NCBI GenBank assembly: GCA_023268595.1
Contig: JALQUD010000030.1
Coordinates: 1 to 9,814 of the forward strand
Source of the DNA: Candidatus Saccharimonadia bacterium
GTDB lineage: Bacteria > Patescibacteriota > Saccharimonadia > Saccharimonadales > UBA4665
DNA length: 9,814 bases
Reading direction: 5' to 3'
Shown here: positions 1 to 6,785 of the stretch, one piece after another
Position numbering within the stretch: position 1 is the stretch's first letter
Layout of the letters: each line of letters opens with the position of its first letter
Notes under the pieces: model-generated
Seen by the model: the letters and a program-made list of their open reading frames with translations, nothing else
Database searches by the model: none
Told to the model about the DNA's origin: nothing
Position numbers and translations under genes: made by a program

Positions 1-634
1 GGATTTTGTGTACTTGGAAAACAGGCGTGGTATCGTCGGGCTGTTGTGACGTTCCGATTGAGTCCCAAGGCGACGACTCCGCTAGCAGAACATCGAAGTT
101 ACGTCTCCTTAGATTCCCGTAGTCATGGTGTGGTAAGGCGGACATAGCCAATATCCTTGGATGGCCAAGCCGGGTCAGTAAGCTCAGGATCGTGTAATGG
201 GCCATCTCTCCTAAGAATCTGCTGGACGCATATCCTTTATCATTATCAACTGTGCGACGGTATTGATGTTCAGCACGGCTCATGGTGTCGATGGCTACAC
301 TGTGCATGGTGAGTGGCAATAGCTCGCTGACGGCCGGTGTGCGTTCACTGAATATGTGTGCGGCTAATCGTGCGTTACGCAGGTCAGGTACGTATGCCGC
401 CTCAGGATTTTGCGCGATGGTCGCACTCAGAGCTACCTGTGCGACAGCCAGTCGTGTCGGCTCACTATCGCGGTCGCGAAAATGATTCGCTATCAGTTCG
501 GCAGGCTGCACCAAGCTACGCGCCGAAATCCGGCTGAGCGGCCGGTCTATCAGATCTTCGGCAAGAAAGTGCCTCGTTTCGTCTATGAGGTCGAAGCTAG
601 GTTCGTCATGTTTCTCGTACTGTGGGAACAACAT
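1..634 (-). CDS. Unidentified protein, N-terminal 211 residues (runs off window)
   Basis: Reading the minus strand from the ATG at 634 gives 211 sense codons with no stop down to base 2, so the gene continues beyond the window. This ATG is the first possible start: only two sense codons separate it from an upstream in-frame TAA at 643-641. No Shine-Dalgarno is visible. The protein starts MLFPQYEKHDEPSFDL, is largely helical in composition, and has no signal peptide or membrane segment. Residues 160-211 change character: a hydrophobic strand (ILAMSALPHH), a basic NLRRRNFDVLL stretch and then VFQVHKI. A strand with Asp followed by a strand with a Gln-x-His is faintly like PD-(D/E)XK nuclease cores, but the usual Lys is not in place and I do not rely on it. 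I do not recognise the family. The unbroken 630-base frame is the main support. Confidence 0.72.
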   Translation of the reverse strand, partial: MLFPQYEKHDEPSFDLIDETRHFLAEDLIDRPLSRISARSLVQPAELIANHFRDRDSEPTRLAVAQVALSATIAQNPEAAYVPDLRNARLAAHIFSERTPAVSELLPLTMHSVAIDTMSRAEHQYRRTVDNDKGYASSRFLGEMAHYTILSLLTRLGHPRILAMSALPHHDYGNLRRRNFDVLLAESSPWDSIGTSQQPDDTTPVFQVHKI

Positions 635-707
635 ATGGGATTAATATTTTGACACATAATAGAAGTGTGCGCAATATTTCGTGTCGTCGTAGCTATTTAT
701 TACCCGG

Positions 708-1502
708 TCAGATGAGAGACGTCGTGATGGCTTGGAACGGCTTGGACGGGTTCTGGAGCCACCAGACGGCGGCGTGGCTGGCGGCGGTGGTAGTCCAGTC
801 ATCGCCATGGGACTTGCCGTTGACTGGCGTGTCGCTCACCTGGCCCTCCACGGCCACGAGCGTACGACCGTTAAAACGCGTCATGATAGCCGCCTGGTGT
901 TGCAGGCTAGCGTGATGGAGGACTTCCATCAGCCGCACCAAGTCCATGTCGGAGGTCACCGGCCGTGGTGAATGGGCACCGATGAACAGCTTTTGTAGCT
1001 GGCTGAATTCGGTCACCAGCAAGGTGCTCGGCCTGCTTAGCACTGAAGATGCCAGCGGACTGGTAGTCACGTAATCGACACTGTCATTGCAGAGCGTGAC
1101 CGCTCCCTGGAACTTGGCCAGGAATTTTTCGATGACGATGGCTGTCTCACTGTTGCGGCCCATGTCGCCGTCCAGTAACACACCGTCGGCCCACATCGCC
1201 AGGTCCAGCCATTCGGCCAGGGCCTTCTGGGCGAAGCTGCCACTTGGCGTGCTAGGGGCGAATTCGCCGGCGTCGAAGCTACGGCCCAACGTCTTGGCCA
1301 GGCTGTCCGGTAACAGGACGCGTACCGTGCCGATGCCGGCTTTGAGCGCCTGGCCATAAGCTGAGGCCGGCGAGGCGAAGCCCTGGGCATTGCCACCGAT
1401 GATGGCCAGCTTGCCGGCGAAGGCGCGGTTCTCCGGACGGCTCCAAAGCAGGTCCGGAAACAACGGTTTGTCGGCCGTCTGACGCAGCCAGTAATCATGC
1501 AT
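708..1502 (-). CDS. Divergent ribokinase-fold protein, NAD(P)H-hydrate dehydratase (NnrD/CARKD)-like
   Basis: A protein of 264 residues whose layout follows the ADP-dependent NAD(P)H-hydrate dehydratase family, which repairs hydrated NADH and NADPH. Visible parts in order: KLAIIGGNAQGFASPA with AYGQALKAGIGTVRVLLP (residues 31-65, the family's early strand and 'small residues, AGxGxV' helix); ADGVLLDGDMGRNSET (105-120, where the family has GPGLGR); TLCNDSVD (136-143, in place of the Asp-bearing strand); STLLVTEFSQLQKLF (159-173, in place of LTPHxxE); and a C-terminal SHGDDWTTTAASHAAVWW (231-248) where the family has the catalytic GTGD and an Ala-rich helix. The glycine-rich catalytic motif is eroded to HGDD and the His-Glu pair is absent, so activity is uncertain. 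It lies 48 bases downstream of the Nudix gene but has its own -10 element. The fold assignment is fairly firm and the reaction tentative. Confidence 0.7.
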   Translation of the reverse strand: MHDYWLRQTADKPLFPDLLWSRPENRAFAGKLAIIGGNAQGFASPASAYGQALKAGIGTVRVLLPDSLAKTLGRSFDAGEFAPSTPSGSFAQKALAEWLDLAMWADGVLLDGDMGRNSETAIVIEKFLAKFQGAVTLCNDSVDYVTTSPLASSVLSRPSTLLVTEFSQLQKLFIGAHSPRPVTSDMDLVRLMEVLHHASLQHQAAIMTRFNGRTLVAVEGQVSDTPVNGKSHGDDWTTTAASHAAVWWLQNPSKPFQAITTSLI

Positions 1503-1509
1503 GCTTATG

Positions 1510-1515
1510 ATTGTA
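1510..1515 (-). promoter_or_regulatory. -10 element for a leaderless transcript of the NnrD-like gene
   Basis: On the minus strand the hexamer TACAAT is followed by seven bases (CATAAGC) and then the ATG at 1502. This would place transcription initiation on the A of the start codon. No Shine-Dalgarno lies upstream of this ATG. No convincing -35 box was seen. Confidence 0.5.
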
Positions 1516-1550
1516 ATACAAGCGGCCGGCCACGATAAGTTGCCTTACCG

Positions 1551-2042
1551 TCAGAGCGAGTCGACGGGTTTCATTTCGGCGCTGAGCATGGTGTCGTGTT
1601 GGTCGAACGTGAAGCGGCATTCCAGCTTCTTACCGAGCAGCACGGCCGGTAGCCAGTACATATCATCTTGCCACATGTCGGCATAGGGAATGTCGTGGAC
1701 GCTGAACCAGCGTGGCGCCATTTCCTCACTCTCTTCCGGCTCGCCATCCCATTCGTCGCACATGAAGGCGTGGACGTGCATGTGCCAGGGCTCATCGGTG
1801 TCGGTGTCCATCACGAAGTCGTGGACGGCCACCTTCTCCCATGACCGTGGCACGACGTTGATCTCTTCGACGGTCTCCCGTACCAGGGCCTGTTCAACCG
1901 TTTCGCCCGGTTCGATCTTGCCACCGGCGCCGTTCCAGCGGTCGGAGCCAAAGCCGCGTTTCTTCATGGCGAGTAGTATCTCGGTGCCGTTTTCGCCTTG
2001 CCGGCGTGGGAATATCAGGGTGCAGTGTTTGTCGGTTGCCAT
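1551..2042 (-). CDS. MTH1-type Nudix hydrolase, probable 8-oxo-dGTP diphosphatase
   Basis: A Nudix protein of 163 residues that would hydrolyse oxidised purine nucleoside triphosphates before they enter DNA. The Nudix box runs G41 to V63 (GKIEPGE, then RETVEEINV). The usual Gly near its end is Asn62. It resembles animal MTH1/NUDT1 along its length: KKRGFG and RWNGAGGK (residues 27-42), an EESEEM...RWF segment (103-113), IPYADMWQDDMYW (118-130) and a closing FTFDQHDT...VDSL. Residues matching the MTH1 base-recognition set are present: Asn37, Trp124, Asp126 and Asp127. The start is fixed by the Shine-Dalgarno AAAGGAGC (2051-2058), which lies inside the last codons of the upstream hydrolase gene. 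Only four bases separate that gene's stop from this ATG, so translation is probably coupled. It is the last gene of the repair operon. Confidence 0.92.
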   Translation of the reverse strand: MATDKHCTLIFPRRQGENGTEILLAMKKRGFGSDRWNGAGGKIEPGETVEQALVRETVEEINVVPRSWEKVAVHDFVMDTDTDEPWHMHVHAFMCDEWDGEPEESEEMAPRWFSVHDIPYADMWQDDMYWLPAVLLGKKLECRFTFDQHDTMLSAEMKPVDSL

Positions 2043-2046
2043 TGCT

Positions 2047-2976
2047 TTAGGCTCCTTTCGTGTCGTGCGGTTGGTTAAGTATGGTGCGGATGAGGTTCCA
2101 GGTCTCGTGGCCGGTGCGGTGCCCTTCCTGGGTCCAGACCAGTGTGCTATCGGGCAGCAACCGGTCCAGGTCGTAAGCGGTGGCCGGTGGGCATATCATG
2201 TCATACCTACCCTGTATCAGCCAGACCGGCATAGTCAAGGTGCTGGCGGCGTCGATGATCTGCCGCTCCTGTAGGAAGCAGCCATGCTGCATGTAATGTA
2301 TCTCGGTACGTATGGACGCCACGTCATAGCCTTCGGGGTTGATGCTACGTGGGCGGTCATCCAGGCTCATCAACGAACCAGCCAACGTCTCGTATGCCCT
2401 GCCCGACTCGGCCGCGGCGTCGGCGTCATCACCGAGCGCGCGTTCGAAGTGGTAGGCCGACGGATCGGCGCGGTGCTCTTCCGGCACGGTCGAAACATAG
2501 GTTTCCCAGGCGTCCGGGAAGAAGATTCGGAACATTCCCCTGTCCAGCCAGTCGATCTCGCGTTGGCTGCCGGTAAAGACGCCGCCCAGGATGAGCCCGC
2601 TGACGCGTCCGGGCTGCGATTGCGCATAGGCCAGAGCCAGACATGAGCCCCATGACCGGCCGACCAGCCGGAAACGGTTCACGCCGAGCTTGTCGGCAAT
2701 CCGGTTGATGTCGGCCACCAGATCCTGGGTGGTGTTGTGCTCCAGCGAGCCGTACGGCAGGCTGCGGCCAGCTCCGCGCTGGTCGTGGAAGATTACTCTG
2801 TGCCTGACCGGGTCGAACAGCTGTTTGTACGAGTCGCTCGAGCCGCCGCCGGGTCCACCGTGTAGCATGAATATGACATCCTGGGAGCCCTTGTTGCCCC
2901 ATTCATGGACGTACAACGTGTGGCCGTCGCCGACATCGAGCATCAGTTCCTGGATAGTGTGGTCGTCCGGTGTCAT
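2047..2976 (-). CDS. Proline iminopeptidase-like alpha/beta hydrolase (peptidase family S33)
   Basis: An alpha/beta hydrolase of 309 residues, close to the usual length of prolyl aminopeptidases, which remove N-terminal proline from peptides in the cytoplasm. Visible: an oxyanion-region HGGPGG (39-44), DQRGAGRS (65-72), the nucleophile elbow GRSWGS with Ser108, then CLALAYAQ typical of this family. Acid Asp259 lies in GRYDMICPP and the catalytic His286 in EGHRTGHE. There is no signal peptide. The C-terminal segment after Ser108 departs from textbook proline iminopeptidase, so substrate specificity is not certain. The ATG lies three bases after the stop of the MazG-like gene, with an AAGG-type ribosome site overlapping that gene's end. 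Its link with nucleotide-repair neighbours may be only co-transcription. Confidence 0.9.
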   Translation of the reverse strand: MTPDDHTIQELMLDVGDGHTLYVHEWGNKGSQDVIFMLHGGPGGGSSDSYKQLFDPVRHRVIFHDQRGAGRSLPYGSLEHNTTQDLVADINRIADKLGVNRFRLVGRSWGSCLALAYAQSQPGRVSGLILGGVFTGSQREIDWLDRGMFRIFFPDAWETYVSTVPEEHRADPSAYHFERALGDDADAAAESGRAYETLAGSLMSLDDRPRSINPEGYDVASIRTEIHYMQHGCFLQERQIIDAASTLTMPVWLIQGRYDMICPPATAYDLDRLLPDSTLVWTQEGHRTGHETWNLIRTILNQPHDTKGA

Positions 2977-2979
2977 TGG

Positions 2980-3363
2980 TTACAGACCTTCTTTCTTGTG
3001 GTTCAGCTTGGATTCGAGCCACTGAGCTTCTTTTTCGGCGGTGCTTTTGCCCTTGAAGTTTTCGGCCGGATATTTGACCGCCGCCTTGGCTAGTTTGTCC
3101 CTGACGGCCGCCGGGATGTCGATACCATTTTTGTGGGCGAACTCAAAGGCATAGATGATGATATCCGCCAGTTCCTCGCCCAGATCATGCGTGCTGCCGA
3201 CCGGTTTGTCGTGCCACTGGTAGTGCTCCAGCAATTCGCTGGCTTCCAGGCTGAGTGAGATCGCTAAGCTACGGCTATCGTTATCGAGCCAGTCGCGTTC
3301 CTGCAGATGCTTGGTGATGGCTGCCTGTATTTCGTTGAATGTCGTATCGCTATGGAGCGCCAT
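2980..3363 (-). CDS. MazG-like nucleotide pyrophosphohydrolase (dCTPase/RS21-C6 type)
   Basis: A single-domain all-alpha NTP pyrophosphohydrolase of 127 residues, converting (d)NTPs to (d)NMP and pyrophosphate. The two metal-binding helices are present: SLEASELLEHYQW (38-50, E40 and E43) and EELADIIIYAFEFA (63-76, E64 and D67). The downstream Lys-rich helix and KYPAENFKGK (97-106) are also typical of this class and it has one domain rather than two. Length and motifs match the small RS21-C6/dCTPase-like group rather than full MazG. Which nucleotide it prefers cannot be told. The ATG has a strong AAGGGGGA ribosome site and lies 21 bases after the exonuclease stop, so the two are almost certainly one transcript. 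Its place beside exonuclease III and an MTH1-like Nudix supports a nucleotide-pool cleaning role. Confidence 0.92.
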   Translation of the reverse strand: MALHSDTTFNEIQAAITKHLQERDWLDNDSRSLAISLSLEASELLEHYQWHDKPVGSTHDLGEELADIIIYAFEFAHKNGIDIPAAVRDKLAKAAVKYPAENFKGKSTAEKEAQWLESKLNHKKEGL

Positions 3364-3384
3364 GGCCGTCCCCCTTCATTATTC

Positions 3385-4209
3385 TTAGATTTCCACTGTG
3401 ACCGAGATCGGGCAGTGGTCGGAGCCAAGCTGCCGGGCATGGATATTGGCTGCCTTGACCTTGTCCTTGATGGAGTCGGACACCATGAAATAATCGATGC
3501 GCCAGCCGACGTTGCGCTCGCGGGCCTTGGCAAAGTGGCTCCACCAGGTGTAGTGGCCGTTGCCTTGCTTGAATATACGCAGCGTGTCGGTAAAGCCGGC
3601 GTCCACGAAGTTTTGGAAGCCCTGGCGTTCTTCATCGGTAAAACCTTTCTTGCCGCGGTTCGGCTTAGGGTTGGCCAGATCGTCCTCGGTGTGCGCCACA
3701 TTGAGGTCGCCACAGAAGACCACCGGCTTGCCGCTGGCTTCCAGCTGCTTCATGTATGCCAGATAGGCCGGATCCCAGTGTTTATGGCGTAGTTCTAGCC
3801 TTCCCAGGTCGTCCTTGGCGTTGGGTGTGTAGACCGTACTGAGCCAGAAATCGTCGAACTCGGCGGCCAGCACCCTGCCCTCTTTGTTGGGATCGCCAAA
3901 AGTGTCGCCGGTCACGCCGTACTGCTTGATGATGTCTTCTGGGAATCCCTCAATGACCTGCAGAGGTTTCTGTTTGCTAAAGATGGCCGTACCGCTGTAA
4001 CCGGGCTTGTCGGCCGGGTACCAGTGCTCGTGGTAGCCTTCCGGCAGCTTGAAGCCTTCTTTGACGGCCTGTTCCTGACTGCCCTTGAGCTCTTGTAAGC
4101 AGACCGCGTCGGGCTGCTCGCGTTCGATGAACGGGATGATCTCGTTTTTGCGCAGCACCGCGCGGATGCCGTTGACGTTCCATGAGAATAACTTGAGTGT
4201 CTTTGCCAT
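3385..4209 (-). CDS. xthA: Exodeoxyribonuclease III / AP endonuclease
   Basis: A full-length exonuclease III family enzyme of 274 residues. It would cut DNA 5' to abasic sites and trim 3'-blocked ends in base excision repair. Signature residues are all visible: Asn11 in SWNVNGIRA, Glu40 in LQELK, Tyr127 in VYTPNA, Asp168 and Asn170 in GDLNVAH, the GWRIDYF strand (235-241), and Asp264 with His265 in the terminal GSDHCP motif. Residues 44-60 and 130-150 follow the longer ExoA/Xth pattern (TPNA...L..R..WD). The start is the ATG at 4209, chosen because a -10 hexamer lies exactly seven bases upstream. It heads a four-gene operon running down to 1551. Confidence 0.97.
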   Translation of the reverse strand: MAKTLKLFSWNVNGIRAVLRKNEIIPFIEREQPDAVCLQELKGSQEQAVKEGFKLPEGYHEHWYPADKPGYSGTAIFSKQKPLQVIEGFPEDIIKQYGVTGDTFGDPNKEGRVLAAEFDDFWLSTVYTPNAKDDLGRLELRHKHWDPAYLAYMKQLEASGKPVVFCGDLNVAHTEDDLANPKPNRGKKGFTDEERQGFQNFVDAGFTDTLRIFKQGNGHYTWWSHFAKARERNVGWRIDYFMVSDSIKDKVKAANIHARQLGSDHCPISVTVEI

Positions 4210-4216
4210 GACATTG

Positions 4217-4222
4217 AGTATA
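4217..4222 (-). promoter_or_regulatory. -10 element for a leaderless xthA operon transcript
   Basis: The minus strand reads TATACT, then CAATGTC (seven bases), then the xthA ATG. The spacing puts the predicted transcription start on the first base of the start codon. There is no Shine-Dalgarno. The -35 region is not a recognisable TTGACA. Confidence 0.55.
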
Positions 4223-4279
4223 CACGCCGTTTGATATCAGTGCGGGGAGTAGGTACGAAAAACTTCCCTGTAAAATGCG

Positions 4280-4293
4280 GCTATGGTCATAGC
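4280..4293. repeat. Short palindrome between xthA and the anchored-protein gene
   Basis: GCTATG-GT-CATAGC is a perfect 6-base inverted repeat with a two-base centre. A second short dyad, AGGCG-N4-CGCCT (4327-4340), overlaps the stop of the upstream minus-strand gene. Reading leftward on the minus strand, TTTTAC and a five-T run (4258-4262) follow at some distance. This could be a weak terminator for the 351/184-residue transcript or a binding site ahead of xthA. Neither is certain. Confidence 0.3.
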
Positions 4294-4338
4294 TTTGACC
4301 CTGGCCTGCGACTTGGAGCGGATAGCAGGCGTGACCGC

Positions 4339-4893
4339 CTACAGTTTGACCGCGCCTTCGAGTGATCGCTTCAGCGTGTCGAGCATCTCCGGAGGGGTCT
4401 TATCGGTACTGCCCTTGAAGTCAGGGTTTGTGCACGACGCAAAGTTCGGAGTCGTGATGGTTATGTAAAATGAGTCGAACTGCTTAACTACTTGCTCTAA
4501 CTCATGATCGGACTTCTGGTGTACGCCATTGACTTTAGTGAAGCTGGCGAACGATTTATCTGCCGGGTCGTTCGCTTCGCTTGCCTCGCCATTGCCGCTG
4601 CGACACTGCTCAATCTGCTTATCATGCGCCTGGCTGTGCACTGCTCTGGATTCCGGGTACCCGGGAACCGGCATATATGACCAGTCGCGCATAGTTCCGC
4701 TGACCGGTATCTTAAAACCTAATTCGTTAAAAGCTACGTACTCGGTAGGAGCTGGCGTTTGGCTGGTGTTGCCGGACCGGTTTGGCGTTTGTCGGCTAGG
4801 CGCCGCATAGGCCATTGCGATGTATACCAACGCTACCCCGCTGAGCAATGATAAGGCTATGAAGATGGATAGGCGTGTACGTTTAGTCATCAT
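4339..4893 (-). CDS. Membrane-anchored extracytoplasmic protein of unknown function
   Basis: A protein of 184 residues. The N-terminus MMTKRTR is followed by one hydrophobic segment (residues 9-30) with no lipobox Cys. It is therefore either a signal-anchor or a cleaved signal peptide (AYA-AP), placing the rest outside the membrane. Residues 33-50 are a Ser/Thr/Pro/Gln-rich linker. A compact domain then starts with EYVAFNELGFKIPVSGTMRDWSYMP. Only two cysteines exist, C97 and C154, both outside the membrane, so they may form a disulfide. The 'EY..F.ELGF..P....M.D..Y' opening reminds me of lineage-specific anchored proteins in Saccharibacteria, but this is recollection, not a database result. 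The start follows an AGGA ribosome site (4901-4904) overlapping the TAG stop of the 351-residue gene, so the two genes are coupled. Two adjacent ATGs exist and the choice is arbitrary. Confidence 0.82.
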   Translation of the reverse strand: MMTKRTRLSIFIALSLLSGVALVYIAMAYAAPSRQTPNRSGNTSQTPAPTEYVAFNELGFKIPVSGTMRDWSYMPVPGYPESRAVHSQAHDKQIEQCRSGNGEASEANDPADKSFASFTKVNGVHQKSDHELEQVVKQFDSFYITITTPNFASCTNPDFKGSTDKTPPEMLDTLKRSLEGAVKL

Positions 4894-4902
4894 GGTTGTG
4901 TC

Positions 4903-5958
4903 CTATTGGGTCTTTGCTACGGAAACCGGCCGGGGATTGACTCCGTCGGGGTGTTCGAAGCTTTCGATGATGTTCGGCTTGTCGACGCCAGCTGCCGTAA
5001 GCATAGCTTGCCCATCGGATGATGATTTCATCCGGTCGACCGTTTTGTTGTCGAGTGTGAGGTTCATGAGCGGACGGCGGTCTTCGGGTATGAAGAGTTC
5101 TACGACCTTACCGCCATTAGGGGTGTCTTGCATGCGGTACATGGAACTTTCGGGAGTAACTGTTATGACACGGCCACTGTCGGGCTTCTCGACCAGTATC
5201 GGCTTACCGGTCGGGTCTTTGACCGTCATAAAGGTCTTGCCGGTCGTGGCTAGGACCGTACCATCCTCCTTAACTGAATATGCGTCGACCGGATACGTGG
5301 CTACCGCTGGTTCATGCAGGGATTTCTTCGCATCGGGGTGGTCGTTACGCTCGTATCCGAGCAGGATGGCTGAGCGGGGGTTAAGCGGATTGACCCAGAC
5401 TTTGCCCGGGTTTTCGGTATCGGGTGTACCGTCTATCGTGAAATAGTTCGCCTTAGGCTGTTCGTCGGTTTTATCCTGAGGCTTGGAATAAGCCAAGCGG
5501 TAAGACGCGGCCTGCGCGTTCGGATCCTGGGCGTAGTTGGCGTAGTTGATCGCGGCGTTGTACCGTATCGCACGACGGAGCGCGTGCGTGTCGTCAGGGC
5601 TGCTGGCAGCGTATACCTCAGCTGCCGTACGCATATCGCCAAGGGCGACACGGCCTGCCAAGCTCTGTACGGTGTAGGCGTAGCGCCCATGCAAGCGTTC
5701 TAGCTCTGCGGATAGCCGGTCAGAGGCAGCAGTCTGCTCCGCCTGGTACGCCTGAAAGTCTTCACTATCCTTGTTTGGTAGTTTTCCGGCTTTGCCGCCA
5801 GAGTAACGGGAGTCGATCTCGGCCCGCTCTTGATCGGCATTGGCCTGCGTGGCTGCCGTATCCTTACCGATGTAGTCGAGGGACTCATAAACATCGGCTA
5901 TCTCTTCGATGCCAGCCTCATCATCACGCCAGCTTGTGTTCTTGTGGAATACATTCAT
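4903..5958 (-). CDS. Cysteine-free acidic protein of unknown function, 351 residues
   Basis: I do not recognise this family. I take the ATG at 5958 (MNVFHKNTSWRDDE) rather than the longer frame start at 6063, because the latter would overlap pyrH and cross the promoter. Residues 11-60 are acidic (RDDEAGIEEIADVYESLDYIG). Residues 62-110 form a probable amphipathic helix or coiled coil (AYQAEQTAASDRLSAELERL), and 111-155 are Ala/Tyr-rich helices. From about 170 the chain turns to beta-type, charged sequence with repeated Asp-Gly turns, for example KEDGTVLATTGKTFMTVKDPTG. There are no cysteines, no signal peptide and no membrane segment. It is the first gene of a two-gene unit with the anchored protein at 4339-4893 and may be its cytoplasmic partner. 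That link is inferred only from coupling. Confidence 0.82.
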   Translation of the reverse strand: MNVFHKNTSWRDDEAGIEEIADVYESLDYIGKDTAATQANADQERAEIDSRYSGGKAGKLPNKDSEDFQAYQAEQTAASDRLSAELERLHGRYAYTVQSLAGRVALGDMRTAAEVYAASSPDDTHALRRAIRYNAAINYANYAQDPNAQAASYRLAYSKPQDKTDEQPKANYFTIDGTPDTENPGKVWVNPLNPRSAILLGYERNDHPDAKKSLHEPAVATYPVDAYSVKEDGTVLATTGKTFMTVKDPTGKPILVEKPDSGRVITVTPESSMYRMQDTPNGGKVVELFIPEDRRPLMNLTLDNKTVDRMKSSSDGQAMLTAAGVDKPNIIESFEHPDGVNPRPVSVAKTQ

Positions 5959-5967
5959 ATAATTTTT

Positions 5968-5973
5968 ATTATA
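5968..5973 (-). promoter_or_regulatory. -10 element for the 351-residue gene
   Basis: A perfect TATAAT on the minus strand, nine bases before the ATG at 5958, within a very AT-rich tract. A second perfect TATAAT lies at 5981-5986. From the nearer box transcription would begin one or two bases before the ATG, again an essentially leaderless message. No Shine-Dalgarno is present. Confidence 0.55.
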
Positions 5974-6039
5974 CACTATAATTATATTTTTGTAAAATAG
6001 TGCTGGTAACTGCACCTGTTCAAGTTGTAATCGGACGGG

Positions 6040-6045
6040 TATACT
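6040..6045 (+). promoter_or_regulatory. pyrH: -10 element for leaderless pyrH
   Basis: TATACT is followed by eight bases (TTTTCTGCA) counting to the ATG at 6054, so initiation would fall on or one base before the start codon. No Shine-Dalgarno is present. A TGTTCA at 6017-6022 lies 17 bases upstream but matches the -35 consensus poorly. Confidence 0.5.
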
Positions 6046-6053
6046 TTTCTGCA

Positions 6054-6758
6054 ATGTATACACGAATCCTTCTCAAACTATCGGGCGAACAATTGGCAGG
6101 TAAATTTGACGGGGGTATCGACACCGAATTCTGCCAGTGGCTGGCCGGTGAGATCCGCCAGGTCCAGCAAGCTGGCGCCGAAGTGGTCATCATGGTCGGC
6201 GGCGGCAACTATGCCCGCGGCGCCCAGCTGGCCGGTGGCGGCATCAAGCGGGTCACGGCCGATCATATCGGCATGCTGGCTACCATGATGAACTCATTGG
6301 CGCTGACCGACGTATTCGAAGAAGAGGGTTTGCCGACACGCTGCCTGACGACCATCTTCGCCAACCAGGTGGCCGAGCCGTTCGTACACCGTTTGGCCAA
6401 CAAGCACCTGGAAAACGGACGCATCGTCATCGTCGGTGGCGGCAGCGGCCGGCCATATGTAACCACCGATACGGCAGCGTTGATCCTGGCTTTGGAACTT
6501 GACTGTGGCGTGGTCATGAAAGCTACGAAGGTAGACGGCGTGTACGATAAGGACCCTAACGAACACGACGACGCCCAGAAGATGGACGAGATGTCCTATG
6601 AACGGGCTGTCACTGATGGCGCCATCAAGGTCATGGACAATGCTGCCATGGGCATGGCCATGGAGCATAAGCTGCCGATCATCATCTTTGATGCCCTCAA
6701 GCCAGGTAATATCCTACAGGCTGCCAAGGGCGTGCCGGTCGGTACTAAAATTTCGTAG
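6054..6758 (+). CDS. pyrH: UMP kinase (PyrH, amino-acid-kinase fold)
   Basis: A 234-residue bacterial UMP kinase, which converts UMP to UDP with ATP in the cytoplasm. The start is the ATG at 6054: MYTRILLKLSGEQLAGK is the family's usual N-terminus with almost no lead-in. An in-frame GTG at 6000 would add residues unlike PyrH and would sit upstream of the -10 box. Motifs visible: KLSGE (8-12), VGGGNYARG (48-56), D70 HIGMLATMMNSLALTD (70-86, the nucleotide-binding and oligomer region), GGGSGRPYVTTDTAA (128-142, UMP binding), KATKVDGVYDKDP (156-168), and a closing helix and strand (AMGMAMEHKLPIIIFDALKPGNI). Length and motifs are complete. It is followed 27 bases later by the phosphodiesterase gene on the same strand. 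Confidence 0.97.
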   Translation: MYTRILLKLSGEQLAGKFDGGIDTEFCQWLAGEIRQVQQAGAEVVIMVGGGNYARGAQLAGGGIKRVTADHIGMLATMMNSLALTDVFEEEGLPTRCLTTIFANQVAEPFVHRLANKHLENGRIVIVGGGSGRPYVTTDTAALILALELDCGVVMKATKVDGVYDKDPNEHDDAQKMDEMSYERAVTDGAIKVMDNAAMGMAMEHKLPIIIFDALKPGNILQAAKGVPVGTKIS

Positions 6759-6785
6759 GTTTTATAGTAATACGAGGAGGCTGGC

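Noticed and set aside
649..677. TTGACA with CAATAT 17 bases later on the plus strand
   Set aside because: It points into the 3' end of a minus-strand gene with no plus-strand gene downstream, and the -10 match is poor.
6000..6053. GTG start 18 codons upstream in the pyrH frame
   Set aside because: The extra residues do not resemble PyrH, the site lies upstream of the -10 box, and the ATG at 6054 gives the family's normal N-terminus.
5959..6063. N-terminal extension of the 351-residue gene to an ATG at 6063
   Set aside because: It would overlap the pyrH start and span the AT-rich promoter region, and its residues look like translated non-coding sequence.
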